Of a DNA stretch of 64,000 nt, positions 50,950 through 60,576 are shown piece after piece (the stretch's first letter is position 1; every line of letters begins with the position of its first letter). The notes under the pieces were generated by a model. It ran no database searches, was not told the DNA's origin, and worked only from the letters and a program-made list of their open reading frames with translations. Position numbers and translations under genes: made by a program. This DNA comes from Ktedonobacterales bacterium (GTDB lineage: Bacteria > Chloroflexota > Ktedonobacteria > Ktedonobacterales > DATBGS01), in NCBI GenBank assembly GCA_036557285.1, contig DATBHW010000081.1:1-64000 (forward strand), read 5' to 3'.

Positions 50950-52923
50950 CTAGTTGCGAGCTTCGCCGGTTGGCAGATTGTCGCTCAGGCCATCAGCCTC
51001 AACGACATTCGAGCCATTGGAGTGCGGAGCAGCGATGGAAGGCGCGCCATACTGCCCGGCAGGGATCTCGGCGGTGAAGAGAACCTCGAAAGCCACGCCT
51101 TCCAGGGTCTCCTCACGAATCAGCTTTTCGCTAATCATCACCAACCGATCTTTATGCTCGGTCAGGACTTTGTGCGCTTTGGCAAAGGCGCCCATGATGA
51201 TGTCGCGGATCTCTTCGTCGATCTCGCGGGCGGTTTGCTCGCTGTAGTTCTTCTGCTCGCCGATCTCGCGGCCCAGGAAGACCATCTCTTCCTTGTGGCC
51301 CAGCGCAATAGGGCCAATTTTGCTGCTCATGCCGTACTCAGTGACCATCTTGCGGGCGATGCCGGTGGCGCGCTCGATGTCGTTGGAGGCGCCTGTAGTC
51401 ACTTCGCCGAAGATGACCAGTTCGGCGACATGGCCGCCGAGGGCGAAGGCCAGGAAATCCTCGAACTGTGGCTTGCTGTTCAGGTAGCGGTCCTCCATCG
51501 GCAGCAGGCGGGTGTAGCCGCCCATCGAGCCGCGCGCCACAATCGAAACCTTATGCACAGGGTCGCAATTGGGCAACGCCCGCGCTACCAGCGCGTGGCC
51601 GACTTCGTGATAGGCGGTGATGGCTTTTTCGCGCTCGCTGATGATGCGGCTCTTGCGCTCCGGCCCGGCGATGACGCGATCAATGGCCTCTTCCAGCTCA
51701 CTCATACCGATAGTGCGTTTGCTGCGCCGGGCGGAAAGAATTGCCGCCTCGTTCAGCAGATTCTGGAGGTCCGCGCCGGAAAATCCTGGTGTTTGTTTGG
51801 CAAGCGTCTCAAGCTGCACACTGCGATCCAACGGCTTGCCCTTGGCATGGACGTGCAGGATTGCCAGGCGCCCCTTGATGTCGGGCCGGTCCAATACGAC
51901 CTGCCGATCAAAGCGGCCAGGGCGCAGCAGCGCCGGGTCCAGCACGTCCGGGCGGTTGGTGGCGGCAATGACAATGACGTTGGTGTTGGTATCAAAGCCA
52001 TCCATCTCCACCAGAATCTGGTTGAGGGTTTGCTCGCGCTCATCGTGCGAGCCACCCAGGCCCGCGCCGCGCTGGCGGCCTACCGCGTCGATCTCATCAA
52101 CGAAGACAATGCAGGGCGAGTTGCGCTTGGCCTGATCGAAGAGGTCGCGCACGCGGGAAGCGCCCACGCCGACAAACATCTCGACAAACTCGGAGCCGCT
52201 GATGCTGAAGAAGGGGACACCTGCCTCGCCCGCCACTGCCCGGCTAATCAAGGTTTTGCCGGTGCCTGGCGGGCCAACCAGCAGCACGCCGCGCGGGATA
52301 CGCGCGCCAACGGCGGCGAACTTATCGGGGTATTTCAAGAACTCGACGACTTCTTGCAGTTCCTGCTTGGCCTCGTCTACACCGGCCACGTCGGCAAACG
52401 TCACGGTAGGCTTGTTGCCCATGAACATGCGGGCGCGGCTCTTGCCAAAGGAGAGTGCCTGGTTATTGCTGCCCTGCGCCTGGCGCATCATGAAGATCAG
52501 CACGCCGCCAATGATGAGAAATGGCAGGAACGCGGTCAGGATGTTCAACAGGTAGCTGAAGGTGCTGGGTGGTTCGTATTTGAGGGTGACATCAGGCTTG
52601 TCATGGCTGATCCCCTGCCCATCCACATAAGGGGCGTAATGGATGTTGTTATCCTTGAGCACCTGCGTGATGATGAAATTATCGTCAACAGTTGCGTCCT
52701 CCTGGACACCGTTGTGTAGCTTTGCAGTGATCTTGTCATTGGCAACGGTGATGACATCATCATAATAGCCCCTGCCAATATCGCTCCGCACGTCAGTGAT
52801 GATCTTGGAGATGTCGACATCCTGAACGGTTGTATCGGGTTTAAGGATAAGGAACAGTAACAGCAGGACGGCGATGATAACAACGAGCCAGACACTGCTC
52901 CTGATCCATTTTCCACTCATCAT
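50950..52923 (-). CDS. ftsH: ATP-dependent zinc metalloprotease FtsH
   Basis: Membrane quality-control protease. 657 residues. Helix 1 (~10-28), an extracytoplasmic domain (~30-120), helix 2 (~123-146), AAA+ domain with Walker A GPPGTGKT (217-224), Walker [11 protein letters not shown] (271-280) and [23 protein letters not shown]. The M41 protease follows with zinc motif HEVGH (439-443). ATG 52923 is used because GGAGG lies 8 nt upstream. The hydrophilic tail ([18 protein letters not shown]) is typical. A palindrome surrounds its -10 box. Confidence 0.96.
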   Translation of the reverse strand: MMSGKWIRSSVWLVVIIAVLLLLFLILKPDTTVQDVDISKIITDVRSDIGRGYYDDVITVANDKITAKLHNGVQEDATVDDNFIITQVLKDNNIHYAPYVDGQGISHDKPDVTLKYEPPSTFSYLLNILTAFLPFLIIGGVLIFMMRQAQGSNNQALSFGKSRARMFMGNKPTVTFADVAGVDEAKQELQEVVEFLKYPDKFAAVGARIPRGVLLVGPPGTGKTLISRAVAGEAGVPFFSISGSEFVEMFVGVGASRVRDLFDQAKRNSPCIVFVDEIDAVGRQRGAGLGGSHDEREQTLNQILVEMDGFDTNTNVIVIAATNRPDVLDPALLRPGRFDRQVVLDRPDIKGRLAILHVHAKGKPLDRSVQLETLAKQTPGFSGADLQNLLNEAAILSARRSKRTIGMSELEEAIDRVIAGPERKSRIISEREKAITAYHEVGHALVARALPNCDPVHKVSIVARGSMGGYTRLLPMEDRYLNSKPQFEDFLAFALGGHVAELVIFGEVTTGASNDIERATGIARKMVTEYGMSSKIGPIALGHKEEMVFLGREIGEQKNYSEQTAREIDEEIRDIIMGAFAKAHKVLTEHKDRLVMISEKLIREETLEGVAFEVLFTAEIPAGQYGAPSIAAPHSNGSNVVEADGLSDNLPTGEARN

Positions 52924-52981
52924 GCGCTGGGCCTCCAACTCTGAACAGACAGCCGACCTGGCAAGGAGTCCAGATGCGTCT

Positions 52982-53002
52982 GTGTTGATTATAGCACAAC
53001 AC
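52982..53002 (-). promoter_or_regulatory. ftsH promoter with palindrome around -10
   Basis: Minus-strand TGTGCTATAAT (52988-52998) lies inside the inverted repeat GTGTTG (52982-52987) / CAACAC (52997-53002). The palindrome frames the -10 box, as expected for a repressor site. No clear -35. Confidence 0.55.
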
Positions 53003-53027
53003 CAGCAAATGCTCACCCTTTCCAGGG

Positions 53028-54377
53028 TTACTCTTCGATTATCTGCTCGTCTGGTTCTGGGTGGGAAGTGCGGCTCTCGCGCCGGAACAAAGGGAGCAGA
53101 AAGCGCAGCCCAAATCCCTGCCCAAGTAATGTGACCAGGACGACCCCATAGACAATGACGACGAGTGTCTCGCGGTGCGGGGTTGACAGGGGCAGCGCCA
53201 GGGCCAGGGCCAGCGAGAGCGCGCCACGCAAGCCCGCGCTGAGCAGCAGCAGCATCCAGTGGCGTGGAATGAGGCCGGGGGCGATATACAGCGCAACCCT
53301 TTTTCCTTCGAGTCGCTGCGCCAACAGATTGTAGAGTGGCAGAAACAGATAGATGATCAGGGCGCGACCAACTACCACGCTCAGCACAGCCCAGGCGATG
53401 GGAATAATTCTTCCGGTGATGGGATACTGGCCGATCTGCAAGCCCATCAACAAGAAGAGCAGCGAGTTGGCGATATAGGCAGCAAACTCCCAGAAGCCGT
53501 CAACAGCTTCCTGAGTTGCCTGGGTCATGCCTGTCTGGCGGCCATAGCTGCCCAGGACCAGCCCGGCGGTAATAACAGCCAGAATACCGGAGACCTGTGC
53601 CGCTTCGCCCAGCAGGTAAACGCCATAGGCAACAACGACGGTAACAGTGGTTTCGATCAGATGATCGTTGACGTGGCGCACCAGCCGACTGACGACGTAG
53701 CCAACCACCAATCCCAGGCCGATGCCTCCACCAACCAGGCGCAGCAGATTAAGCATAAGCTCTTCGGTGATGGCTGCGCCGCCAGATCCAGTCTGGCTCG
53801 CCGCGATTCCGCTTGCTGAGCCGCCGAAGCTGACCAGGCCGACGCCTGCGCCGATGCTGCTTAAGACCACCACCAGCAGGGCTTGTGTGGTTGCCGCTGC
53901 CACGCCGTCGTTGAAGAGGCTTTCCCCTTCGACTAAAACGCGCAGGCGTGTGGATAATCCCAACCGGCGCATGAGCGCCAGCACAGCGATGGGATCGGTG
54001 GGTGAGATGATGGCGCCCAGCAAGAATGCGGTGGGCCAATCGAGGCCAACGGCGAAATGCAGAATGAGGCCAACAATGGCAATGGAAATGCCTAAACCCG
54101 GCCCGGCGAGCAGGAAAATGGGCAGCCAGTTGCGCAAGAGTTCGCGCTGCTCCAGGTTCCAGGCGCCCTCAAAGAGCAGCGGAGGCAGAAAGATCAGCAG
54201 CACGAGATCAGGGGTAAGGATGATATCTGGCAAGAGGTGAAAGAACCCGATGCCCAGCCCGACAACGACCAATCCCAGGGTATAGGGGAGCCTGGCCCAT
54301 CGCGCGGCCAGGGCAACCCCCAGCGAGATGAGCAGCAGCAGGACGATCAGGCGTATCTCTTCTGAGGTGGTCGTCAT
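53028..54377 (-). CDS. CPA1-family Na+/H+ antiporter
   Basis: 449 residues from ATG 54377, about 12 helices. NhaP/NHE-type motifs: [37 protein letters not shown] and [17 protein letters not shown] (the ND pair for ion binding). Exchanges Na+ or K+ for H+. An upstream in-frame start (54443) would add a Cys-rich leader and is less likely. It ends 105 nt before ftsH. A 9-residue acidic tail (EPDEQIIEE) closes the protein. Confidence 0.9.
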   Translation of the reverse strand: MTTTSEEIRLIVLLLLISLGVALAARWARLPYTLGLVVVGLGIGFFHLLPDIILTPDLVLLIFLPPLLFEGAWNLEQRELLRNWLPIFLLAGPGLGISIAIVGLILHFAVGLDWPTAFLLGAIISPTDPIAVLALMRRLGLSTRLRVLVEGESLFNDGVAAATTQALLVVVLSSIGAGVGLVSFGGSASGIAASQTGSGGAAITEELMLNLLRLVGGGIGLGLVVGYVVSRLVRHVNDHLIETTVTVVVAYGVYLLGEAAQVSGILAVITAGLVLGSYGRQTGMTQATQEAVDGFWEFAAYIANSLLFLLMGLQIGQYPITGRIIPIAWAVLSVVVGRALIIYLFLPLYNLLAQRLEGKRVALYIAPGLIPRHWMLLLLSAGLRGALSLALALALPLSTPHRETLVVIVYGVVLVTLLGQGFGLRFLLPLFRRESRTSHPEPDEQIIEE

Positions 54378-54502
54378 GAATGAAACATTTCCGCAGGCTA
54401 ACCTCACTATCGAGTTTGCCTGATCTGTGCAAGAAATATACACGGGGCGGCGGCTTGCTTTGCCGCCTGCAATTCACCAAGCGACCGCTGCGCCGCTGCG
54501 CC

Positions 54503-54943
54503 CTAGTAGCGCGGGCTGGCTCCTGGACTAAGCGCGCCCAGGAGGAAGAGGAGACATATACATCCCAGGCCAGCGATAGAGATGTAGCCCAGCACCAGCC
54601 CGGTAATTGCCATACCTCGGCCACCCTGCATGCCACCGCTGGCATTGATCTCCCCCAGGGCCATATGGCCCAGGATGACGGCGGGAATGCCAGTAAGGAA
54701 CCAGGCGACAAATACCAGGAGTCCCAGGATCATGGCAGCGGTTGCCTTGCCGTTCGTTTGCTGCCCGACGATGACCGGCTGAATGTATACTGGCTGCGCT
54801 GGCGGCGCGTAGAGCGGCGGCGGGCTATATTGCCCGTAGGAGTTCTCCGGCCGGTTGTATTGAGGGTAGGAGTTCTCCGGCTGACGATAGGGATCATAGC
54901 TTGATGAGGAGCCGTAAGGATCGGGAGGATACGGATTGCTCAT
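54503..54943 (-). CDS. DUF4190-domain membrane protein (copy 1)
   Basis: 146 residues. A Pro/Tyr/Gln/Ser-rich cytoplasmic N-terminus (NPYPPDPYGSSSSYDPYRQP), then two hydrophobic helices enclosing IPAVILGHMALGEINASGG, the DUF4190 pattern. ATG 54943 is favoured with AGGAG 9 nt upstream. Tandem paralogue of 55205-55642. Function unknown; the tyrosine-rich tail may self-associate. Confidence 0.8.
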   Translation of the reverse strand: MSNPYPPDPYGSSSSYDPYRQPENSYPQYNRPENSYGQYSPPPLYAPPAQPVYIQPVIVGQQTNGKATAAMILGLLVFVAWFLTGIPAVILGHMALGEINASGGMQGGRGMAITGLVLGYISIAGLGCICLLFLLGALSPGASPRY

Positions 54944-55204
54944 GAACATCTCTCCTGAATAAAAGACGGCTAATACTCATATAATAACGTTTTCCAACGG
55001 TTTGCGCTTCATGCTCATTGTACGAGACGCGCGGCAGATGCAAGGAATGGGCGCTAATTCTCCGGGATGGCTCTGCTGGCGCGGGAAAGCGCGGGGCAGG
55101 CGATAAGGGTTATGCGCGCCAGGAAGAGCCACACCCAGGAGGCAGCGCACCCCTGGCGCTGTTCCCTTCTGGGTGATAATGTTCATGAATGTCCGGGCTG
55201 AAGG

Positions 55205-55642
55205 TTAGCTGGGAGTGCTGCCTACTGCCAGGATAACGGCGAAGAGAAAGAAGAGGCAGAAAGCCAGGGTGCCTGCGGTGGCGACATACCCAAGCACCAG
55301 GCCAACCGTTGCCAGAGGACGGCCTTCCTGAAGACCGCCGCTGGCGTTGATCTCCCTCAGCGCCATGTGGCCGCAGATAATGGCGGGAATGCCAGTCAGC
55401 AGGTTTCCAGCGACAGCAAACGAGCATATTCCCAGGATAAGTGAGATGATGGCTTTGTTGTTGGTTTGCTTCTGCGCAACCATCACCGGCTGCACGTAGG
55501 CGGGCTGCCCATAGGCAGGCTGCCCATAGCCTGGCGCTTGATTATACTGGGACTGCGAATATTGCGAGTAGTCGCCCTGCGGCTGCGAGTAGCCCTGCTG
55601 ATAGGGGTCCGAGCCATAAGGTGGCGGATACGGATTGCTCAT
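55205..55642 (-). CDS. DUF4190-domain membrane protein (copy 2)
   Basis: 145 residues with an MSNPYPPPYGSDPYQQGY start, tandem QPAYGQPAY repeats, then IPAIICGHMALREINASGG between two helices. Closely related to the next gene downstream (54503-54943), so a tandem duplication with a 261-nt gene-free gap. GGAGGAG precedes the ATG. Function unknown. Confidence 0.82.
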   Translation of the reverse strand: MSNPYPPPYGSDPYQQGYSQPQGDYSQYSQSQYNQAPGYGQPAYGQPAYVQPVMVAQKQTNNKAIISLILGICSFAVAGNLLTGIPAIICGHMALREINASGGLQEGRPLATVGLVLGYVATAGTLAFCLFFLFAVILAVGSTPS

Positions 55643-55784
55643 GATTGCTCCTCCACAGTGGCGGGCGATCCCTCTTCACAGGAAGGATGCCAGTTTGCCC
55701 GCGTTGCCCCTCCATTGTAACAGACCGCTTCAAGGATACGCAAGTGGCTTTTTATCGGTGAGGCAGCCAGGAAAGCCCGGCGGC

Positions 55785-55795
55785 TATGCTATAAT
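55785..55795 (+). promoter_or_regulatory. Extended -10 promoter of sbcC
   Basis: TATGCTATAAT with a full TGC-TATAAT extended -10 and no -35. Start near 55802, about 130 nt before the gene. The rest of 55643-55932 holds nothing else recognised. Confidence 0.6.
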
Positions 55796-55932
55796 GCTTG
55801 ATGGGCAATGCGCTGATCGTCGCGCAATGCTGGCGGCTGTGTGGCATGTAGATTACCGCTTTTGCAAACCTCTTTGAGAAATTTTCATAAAACCAGAGTT
55901 TTTCGTGCGTTGGTGCCAGGGGATATGCTGCC

Positions 55933-58900
55933 ATGTTGATTACCAGAGTTGAGCTAGAAAATATCAAGAGCTATCGCCGCGCCGTCATTGAACTGCGGCG
56001 GGGTACAACGGCTGTTCGCGGCCAGAATGGCGCGGGGAAGACAACGCTGGTCGAGGCAATTGGTTTTGCGTTGTTTGATTATCTGCCCTATAACCAGACG
56101 CAGTTTGTGCGCGAAGGTGAACGCAGCGGCCAGGTAAGCGTGACGTTCGAGTCGGGAGTGGATCATGAGGAGTATGAGGTGGTGCGGCGTTGTGGAACGC
56201 CATCCGTCTGGTATGTCTATGACCCCCAGATTGATAAGCGCCTGGTGGAGCAGAAAGCTGATGTGCTTGACTGGCTGCGCGAGCATCTGCCTGTGCCGGG
56301 CGACATCGAACTGGGCGCTTTTTTCTCCGATGCGCTGGGTGTGCAGCAGGGGACTTTTACCAGCGATTTTCTGGCTGCGCCTGCGCTGCGCAAGCGCAAA
56401 TTCGATGCGCTCTTGCAGATCGAGGACTATCGTAAGGCGTTCGATAAACTGCTGGACACCCGCAACCACCTGCAACAATTGGAGCGTGATGCGGACGCGC
56501 AGGTGAAGGCACTGGAGAACGAAACGGCCCATGTGGCCGTCTGGCGCGAGGAATTGGAGGCGCAGCGAGCCGAACGTGATGTCGGGACACAGCGGGTTCT
56601 GGCAATCGAGGACGAACGCGGCCAGGCTGAAAAACAGCGCGATAAGTTACGGCGGCTGGGCGAGGAGGTGGCGGGTCTAAAGAGAGATTGGGAGGGGGCC
56701 GAGCATGAGTGGCGCTTGAACCAGCAGACGCTCGACCAGACTAAGTGCGATCTGGACGAGGCGAAAGCGGCGCAGCGCAAACTTGAAGAGAGCGCCGAGG
56801 ATTATACGCTCTATCTGCAAGCCGAAGTTGATCTGCGCCTGGCCCACGAGCAGCAGCAGGCGCGGCAGAAGCTGCTGGAGCAGCAGGCGATACAGAAGCA
56901 AGAGCGCACCAAGGCGCGTGTGATGGTGGGGCATGCTGAGACGCAACTGGAGCGGGCGGAAGCGGCGCTCCAGCAGATGGAGAAACTGGCTCCGTTGGTG
57001 GAGCAGCAAGCCCGACTGGAGCAGCAAATACGCGCGGCGCAGCAAGACATCAAACGGCTGCGCGACGTGCAGCAAGAGGTGAAAGGGCTGGAGGCAGAAC
57101 GCGCTCGTCTTGTGGAGGACTTAGACCGGCAGACGCGCCAGATTGCGACAATTGAAGCGCAGCGGGCCGAGGCTGCGCTGCTGGACGAGCGCCAGGCTGA
57201 GGTCGAGCGGCTGCGCCTGGAGGATCAGCGCCGCAATGATTGGGAGCGTGAGTTGCAGGAGGCGCGCGACAGCCTGACCGAACAGAAGGCGCTGCGCCAG
57301 AAAGCTGACGCCATCGTCGAAAAAAGCCAGGCTGATGTTGCTAAACTCCTGGCGAACCAGTCTGTAGTGGCGACGCTGCCTGGGCTGGAGGCCGCCTGGA
57401 ACGAGCTGCGCCAGCAGGTGATCTTGCTGTCAGGCAATATCAAGCGCCACAACGAATCGAAACTTCAGTCTGCCGGGGGGCATTGCCCGTTCTTGAAAGA
57501 GCCATGCCTGAATATCCGCCAAAAAGGGCTGTTGAGCCTGGAGATATATTTCGATGGGCTGATCGCGCGGGATCAAGCCGCTCTTGGGCCGCTGGAGGCG
57601 AAGCAAGCCGAACTCGACCAGCAGGTGCAGGAACTGCGCACAAAGAAGAGTTTCGTTGATCGGCTGGATGAATATCGTCAGCATTTGCTCAATGCCCAGG
57701 ACCAGCAAGCGCGCACACACAAGGAGGTTCAGCGCCTGGTGGCTCGTGAACGTGAACTGGCGGCGCTGCTCAAGGCGGCCAGCAAGAGCGCAGAGCGGTT
57801 GATCGAGCTACAGGCGCTCTGGAAGCGGAGCGATGAGGCTGATAAGCAGGTGCGCATGCTGGCGGGGCTGATCAGTCAGCAAGAAAGTCTGCAACGCCAT
57901 CTGGACGAACAGACACGGAAGCTGGAGGCTCTGCGCACCGAGCAGGCTGCCCTGGCGGACGCTCCCACGAGCGAGATGGAAGCTGCCGGGAAGTTGAGCA
58001 AGTTGGGCGATCCACGCCGCGATTATGCTCAGCAGGAAGGGATTGCCGCGCAGGAGCAAGACACCAGGGACGCCTTGAACAAGGCGAGCCAGATGGTCAC
58101 GCTGGCGGATGAGGCGCTGGCCGCGCTTGAGGCGCAGCTAGCGCCCTATGCCGGGCTGGACGAACGCATTGCGGGGCTGAACAGACAGGCTGAGCAGAGC
58201 CGCGCTGGCTATCACACCTATCTGGCGTATGAGCAGATGGCCGACAAAACTCCAGAGCGCCAGCGCGCCTATGACGCCGCGCTGGGGAGTGAGCGCCAGG
58301 CATACGAACAATATGCGCTGGCGGATCAGCGTTATGCCGAAAAGGCGGCGAACTATGATCCGCAGGCGCTGGCGGAGGTCCAGCAGCATTTAGATGACCT
58401 TCTTGAGGCGCAGGCCGGGTTGCGCGAGAAGCTGCGCGCTCTGCGCGAGGAAATTGGCAAGAAAGAGCAGCAGATCGCTCAGGCACAGGATAAGCTGGCC
58501 GAACTAGAAGCGGCGAAGGCTGAACATGCGGAGGTAGGCGAGACACGCGAAATGCTTCAGCAGTTCCGCGAGACGATCAGAGACGCTGGGCCGCACGTGA
58601 TGAAGGAACTGCTCAAGCAGATTTCCAAAGGGGCCAACCGCATCTTTGGCGATATTCTGGGGGACCGCTCGGTGGAGCTTTCCTGGCAAGAAGACTACGA
58701 GATCGTGCTGCGCACACGCGGCCAGGAACGCAGTTTTGCCCAATTGAGCGGCGGCGAACAAATGAGCGCCGCGCTGGCGGTGCGGCTGGCGCTGCTGAAG
58801 ACGCTGGCAAAATTGGATGTGGCTTTCTTTGACGAGCCAACGCAGAATATGGATGAGCTGCGGCGCGGCAATCTGGCCGAGCAGATTCGGCGGGTGCGCG

Positions 58901-59064
58901 GCTTTAACCAGTTGATCGTGATCAGCCATGATGATACCTTCGAGCAGGGGTTGGATAGCGTCATCTATCTGCAAAAGCGCGACGGCGAAACGGTGGTGAG
59001 CGATGGTGATCTGGCGCTGGCAGGCGCTTTCGCGGAGATTGGCTTCGATGGCGCGGGCGACTAA
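55933..59064 (+). CDS. sbcC: SbcC/Rad50-type SMC ATPase
   Basis: 1043 residues. N-terminal Walker A GQNGAGKTTLVEAIGFALF, long coiled coils (~180-500 and ~530-880), C-terminal ABC signature LSGGEQMSAALAVRL and Walker B VAFFDEPTQNMDELRR. With Mre11/SbcD it processes double-strand breaks and hairpins. The mid-coil hook is unusual: Cys518 and Cys525 (CPFLKEPC) are spaced C-x6-C instead of CxxC. nurA follows by 21 nt and sbcD lies nearby on the other strand. Confidence 0.93.
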   Translation: MLITRVELENIKSYRRAVIELRRGTTAVRGQNGAGKTTLVEAIGFALFDYLPYNQTQFVREGERSGQVSVTFESGVDHEEYEVVRRCGTPSVWYVYDPQIDKRLVEQKADVLDWLREHLPVPGDIELGAFFSDALGVQQGTFTSDFLAAPALRKRKFDALLQIEDYRKAFDKLLDTRNHLQQLERDADAQVKALENETAHVAVWREELEAQRAERDVGTQRVLAIEDERGQAEKQRDKLRRLGEEVAGLKRDWEGAEHEWRLNQQTLDQTKCDLDEAKAAQRKLEESAEDYTLYLQAEVDLRLAHEQQQARQKLLEQQAIQKQERTKARVMVGHAETQLERAEAALQQMEKLAPLVEQQARLEQQIRAAQQDIKRLRDVQQEVKGLEAERARLVEDLDRQTRQIATIEAQRAEAALLDERQAEVERLRLEDQRRNDWERELQEARDSLTEQKALRQKADAIVEKSQADVAKLLANQSVVATLPGLEAAWNELRQQVILLSGNIKRHNESKLQSAGGHCPFLKEPCLNIRQKGLLSLEIYFDGLIARDQAALGPLEAKQAELDQQVQELRTKKSFVDRLDEYRQHLLNAQDQQARTHKEVQRLVARERELAALLKAASKSAERLIELQALWKRSDEADKQVRMLAGLISQQESLQRHLDEQTRKLEALRTEQAALADAPTSEMEAAGKLSKLGDPRRDYAQQEGIAAQEQDTRDALNKASQMVTLADEALAALEAQLAPYAGLDERIAGLNRQAEQSRAGYHTYLAYEQMADKTPERQRAYDAALGSERQAYEQYALADQRYAEKAANYDPQALAEVQQHLDDLLEAQAGLREKLRALREEIGKKEQQIAQAQDKLAELEAAKAEHAEVGETREMLQQFRETIRDAGPHVMKELLKQISKGANRIFGDILGDRSVELSWQEDYEIVLRTRGQERSFAQLSGGEQMSAALAVRLALLKTLAKLDVAFFDEPTQNMDELRRGNLAEQIRRVRGFNQLIVISHDDTFEQGLDSVIYLQKRDGETVVSDGDLALAGAFAEIGFDGAGD

Positions 59065-59085
59065 AGAACCGCAGGGGAGAATCTG

Positions 59086-60423
59086 ATGCTCTACGCTTCC
59101 AAGGTGCTGGCGGCCCTGGCCGAGAAGCGCGAACATTTTCAGGGATTCGGCGCTGATTTTGGCAAGCAGATCAGCGGCTACCGTGAGGCGCTGCGTCAGC
59201 TTGGGCCGCGCTACCCCACCGCTGCGAGCATCAGCGCAAAGCTGGCTGGGCGGACGGATGCCGCGCCAGCGGGCGCTCTGCCGACGCAGGAGTATGATCG
59301 CTGGCGGGCGCTGGTGGGCGACCCTGCCGGGAGTCTGATACCCGCCATGAACTTTCGGGAGCAGTTCGAGCATCATCAGCAATCGCGCGCCTGGGCCGAA
59401 GGCATTCGCGGCATTACGACGCTGGCCGTTGATGGCAGCCAGCTTCCGCCCTGGCGCGATGCTTCCTTGCCGGTGGGACTGATCCAGGTGGGCCTTTTTG
59501 AGAACCCCCATGACCCGGCCCGCCCGTATGTGAAGGATGTGCTGGTTGAAGTCCTCTCGCCCGCCGATCTGGCCGAGGGCGAAAACCAGAGCCAGCGCGC
59601 CCCTGCGCAGGGGCAATCCTCCTCCGACCAGAATGGCGCAGGTACAGAAAGCGGGCAGAGCAGGCAGGCGCCAGGGCGCGCACATCATGAAAGCTTTGCG
59701 TACTCTGAGCAGATGGTGAACCTGCGCCGCTTTGAGTTGGAGACGCAGGCGCTGGTCAACTGGATGCGTCGCTATCAGGAGCGGCCAGCCGAGGCGCGCG
59801 GGGCGTTTCCGCTGGTCTTCTACGATGGCTCGCTGGTAGTTTCGTTTGCTTTGACGATGCCACCCTTCTATCGAGAGCGTTATGTTTCGGCGGCGCTGTC
59901 ACTGCTGGATGCCTCGCAAAACTGCCACGTGCCGCTGATCGGCTATATTGATACGAGCTACGCGCGCGATGTGACGACGCTGCTGGGGCGGCTCTTCGAT
60001 CAGTTACCTGAAACCAAGCATCTGCACGACGCCTTGCTCTGGCAAGGGGCGCTGGAATGGGGTGATCGCACTCCGGCCTTTATCTCGGCGCGCGGCGACG
60101 TGCTGGGCGGCTATGGGCGCTTTCACGAGCAGGTTGCGTTTGTGTATATGCAGACGGTGAGCCATCGCCCCCCGGCGCGGCTGGAGTTTCCGCGCTGGAT
60201 GCTGGAAGAAGGTATACTCGACGCCGCGCTGGATGTCGTGCGCGCTGAAGTGATTATCGGCAATGGCTATCCCTACGCCATCGAGGCGGCTGACGCGGTG
60301 GCTGTGATCTCTCTGCGTGACCGCGAGGAGTTTTATCGCCTCTTCCAGGAGTTCGCGGCCCGCAACGATCTGGGACTCTCTTTCTCCTCGAAAGCCCTGA
60401 GCAAAAGCCGCCGACGGGTATAA
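59086..60423 (+). CDS. nurA: NurA-domain nuclease
   Basis: 445 residues. NurA is a Mn2+-dependent 5'-3' nuclease with an RNase H-like fold. Motifs VDGSQLPPW (D116), FPLVFYDGSLVVSF and IGYIDTSYARDV carry the acidic residues, and a late AFVYMQ and IEAADAVAVISL match the fold. A hydrophilic Gln/Ser-rich insertion (about 163-205) follows the first strand cluster. It lies 21 nt after sbcC, so it is co-transcribed. Archaeal nurA normally sits with herA, mre11 and rad50; herA is absent here. Confidence 0.87.
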   Translation: MLYASKVLAALAEKREHFQGFGADFGKQISGYREALRQLGPRYPTAASISAKLAGRTDAAPAGALPTQEYDRWRALVGDPAGSLIPAMNFREQFEHHQQSRAWAEGIRGITTLAVDGSQLPPWRDASLPVGLIQVGLFENPHDPARPYVKDVLVEVLSPADLAEGENQSQRAPAQGQSSSDQNGAGTESGQSRQAPGRAHHESFAYSEQMVNLRRFELETQALVNWMRRYQERPAEARGAFPLVFYDGSLVVSFALTMPPFYRERYVSAALSLLDASQNCHVPLIGYIDTSYARDVTTLLGRLFDQLPETKHLHDALLWQGALEWGDRTPAFISARGDVLGGYGRFHEQVAFVYMQTVSHRPPARLEFPRWMLEEGILDAALDVVRAEVIIGNGYPYAIEAADAVAVISLRDREEFYRLFQEFAARNDLGLSFSSKALSKSRRRV

Positions 60424-60447
60424 CCGCAGAGTCATAGGGATGCCGCG

Positions 60448-60458
60448 CGTGCTATAAT
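60448..60458 (+). promoter_or_regulatory. Extended -10 promoter of the TPR gene
   Basis: CGTGCTATAAT (TGC-TATAAT at 60450-60458), 25 nt after the nurA stop. Start near 60465, about 110 nt before the ATG at 60577. Confidence 0.5.
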
Positions 60459-60576
60459 AGGGCAGATTTTCCTGGGTCAGCATACGCTGACTCGTTTATC
60501 ATACGTGGTCTATGTATCAACAGCACATGCCATTGAAACCTGAAGCCCTCGATGGCATGGCGCAGGGGTGAGGAAT

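Noticed and set aside
50794-52719. 641-codon plus-strand open frame opposite ftsH
   Set aside because: Exactly mirrors the conserved ftsH frame; such antisense frames are common in G+C-rich genes. No recognised fold.
58504-59688. 394-codon minus-strand frame across sbcC/nurA
   Set aside because: Antisense to two well-supported genes and spans their junction, which a real gene would not.
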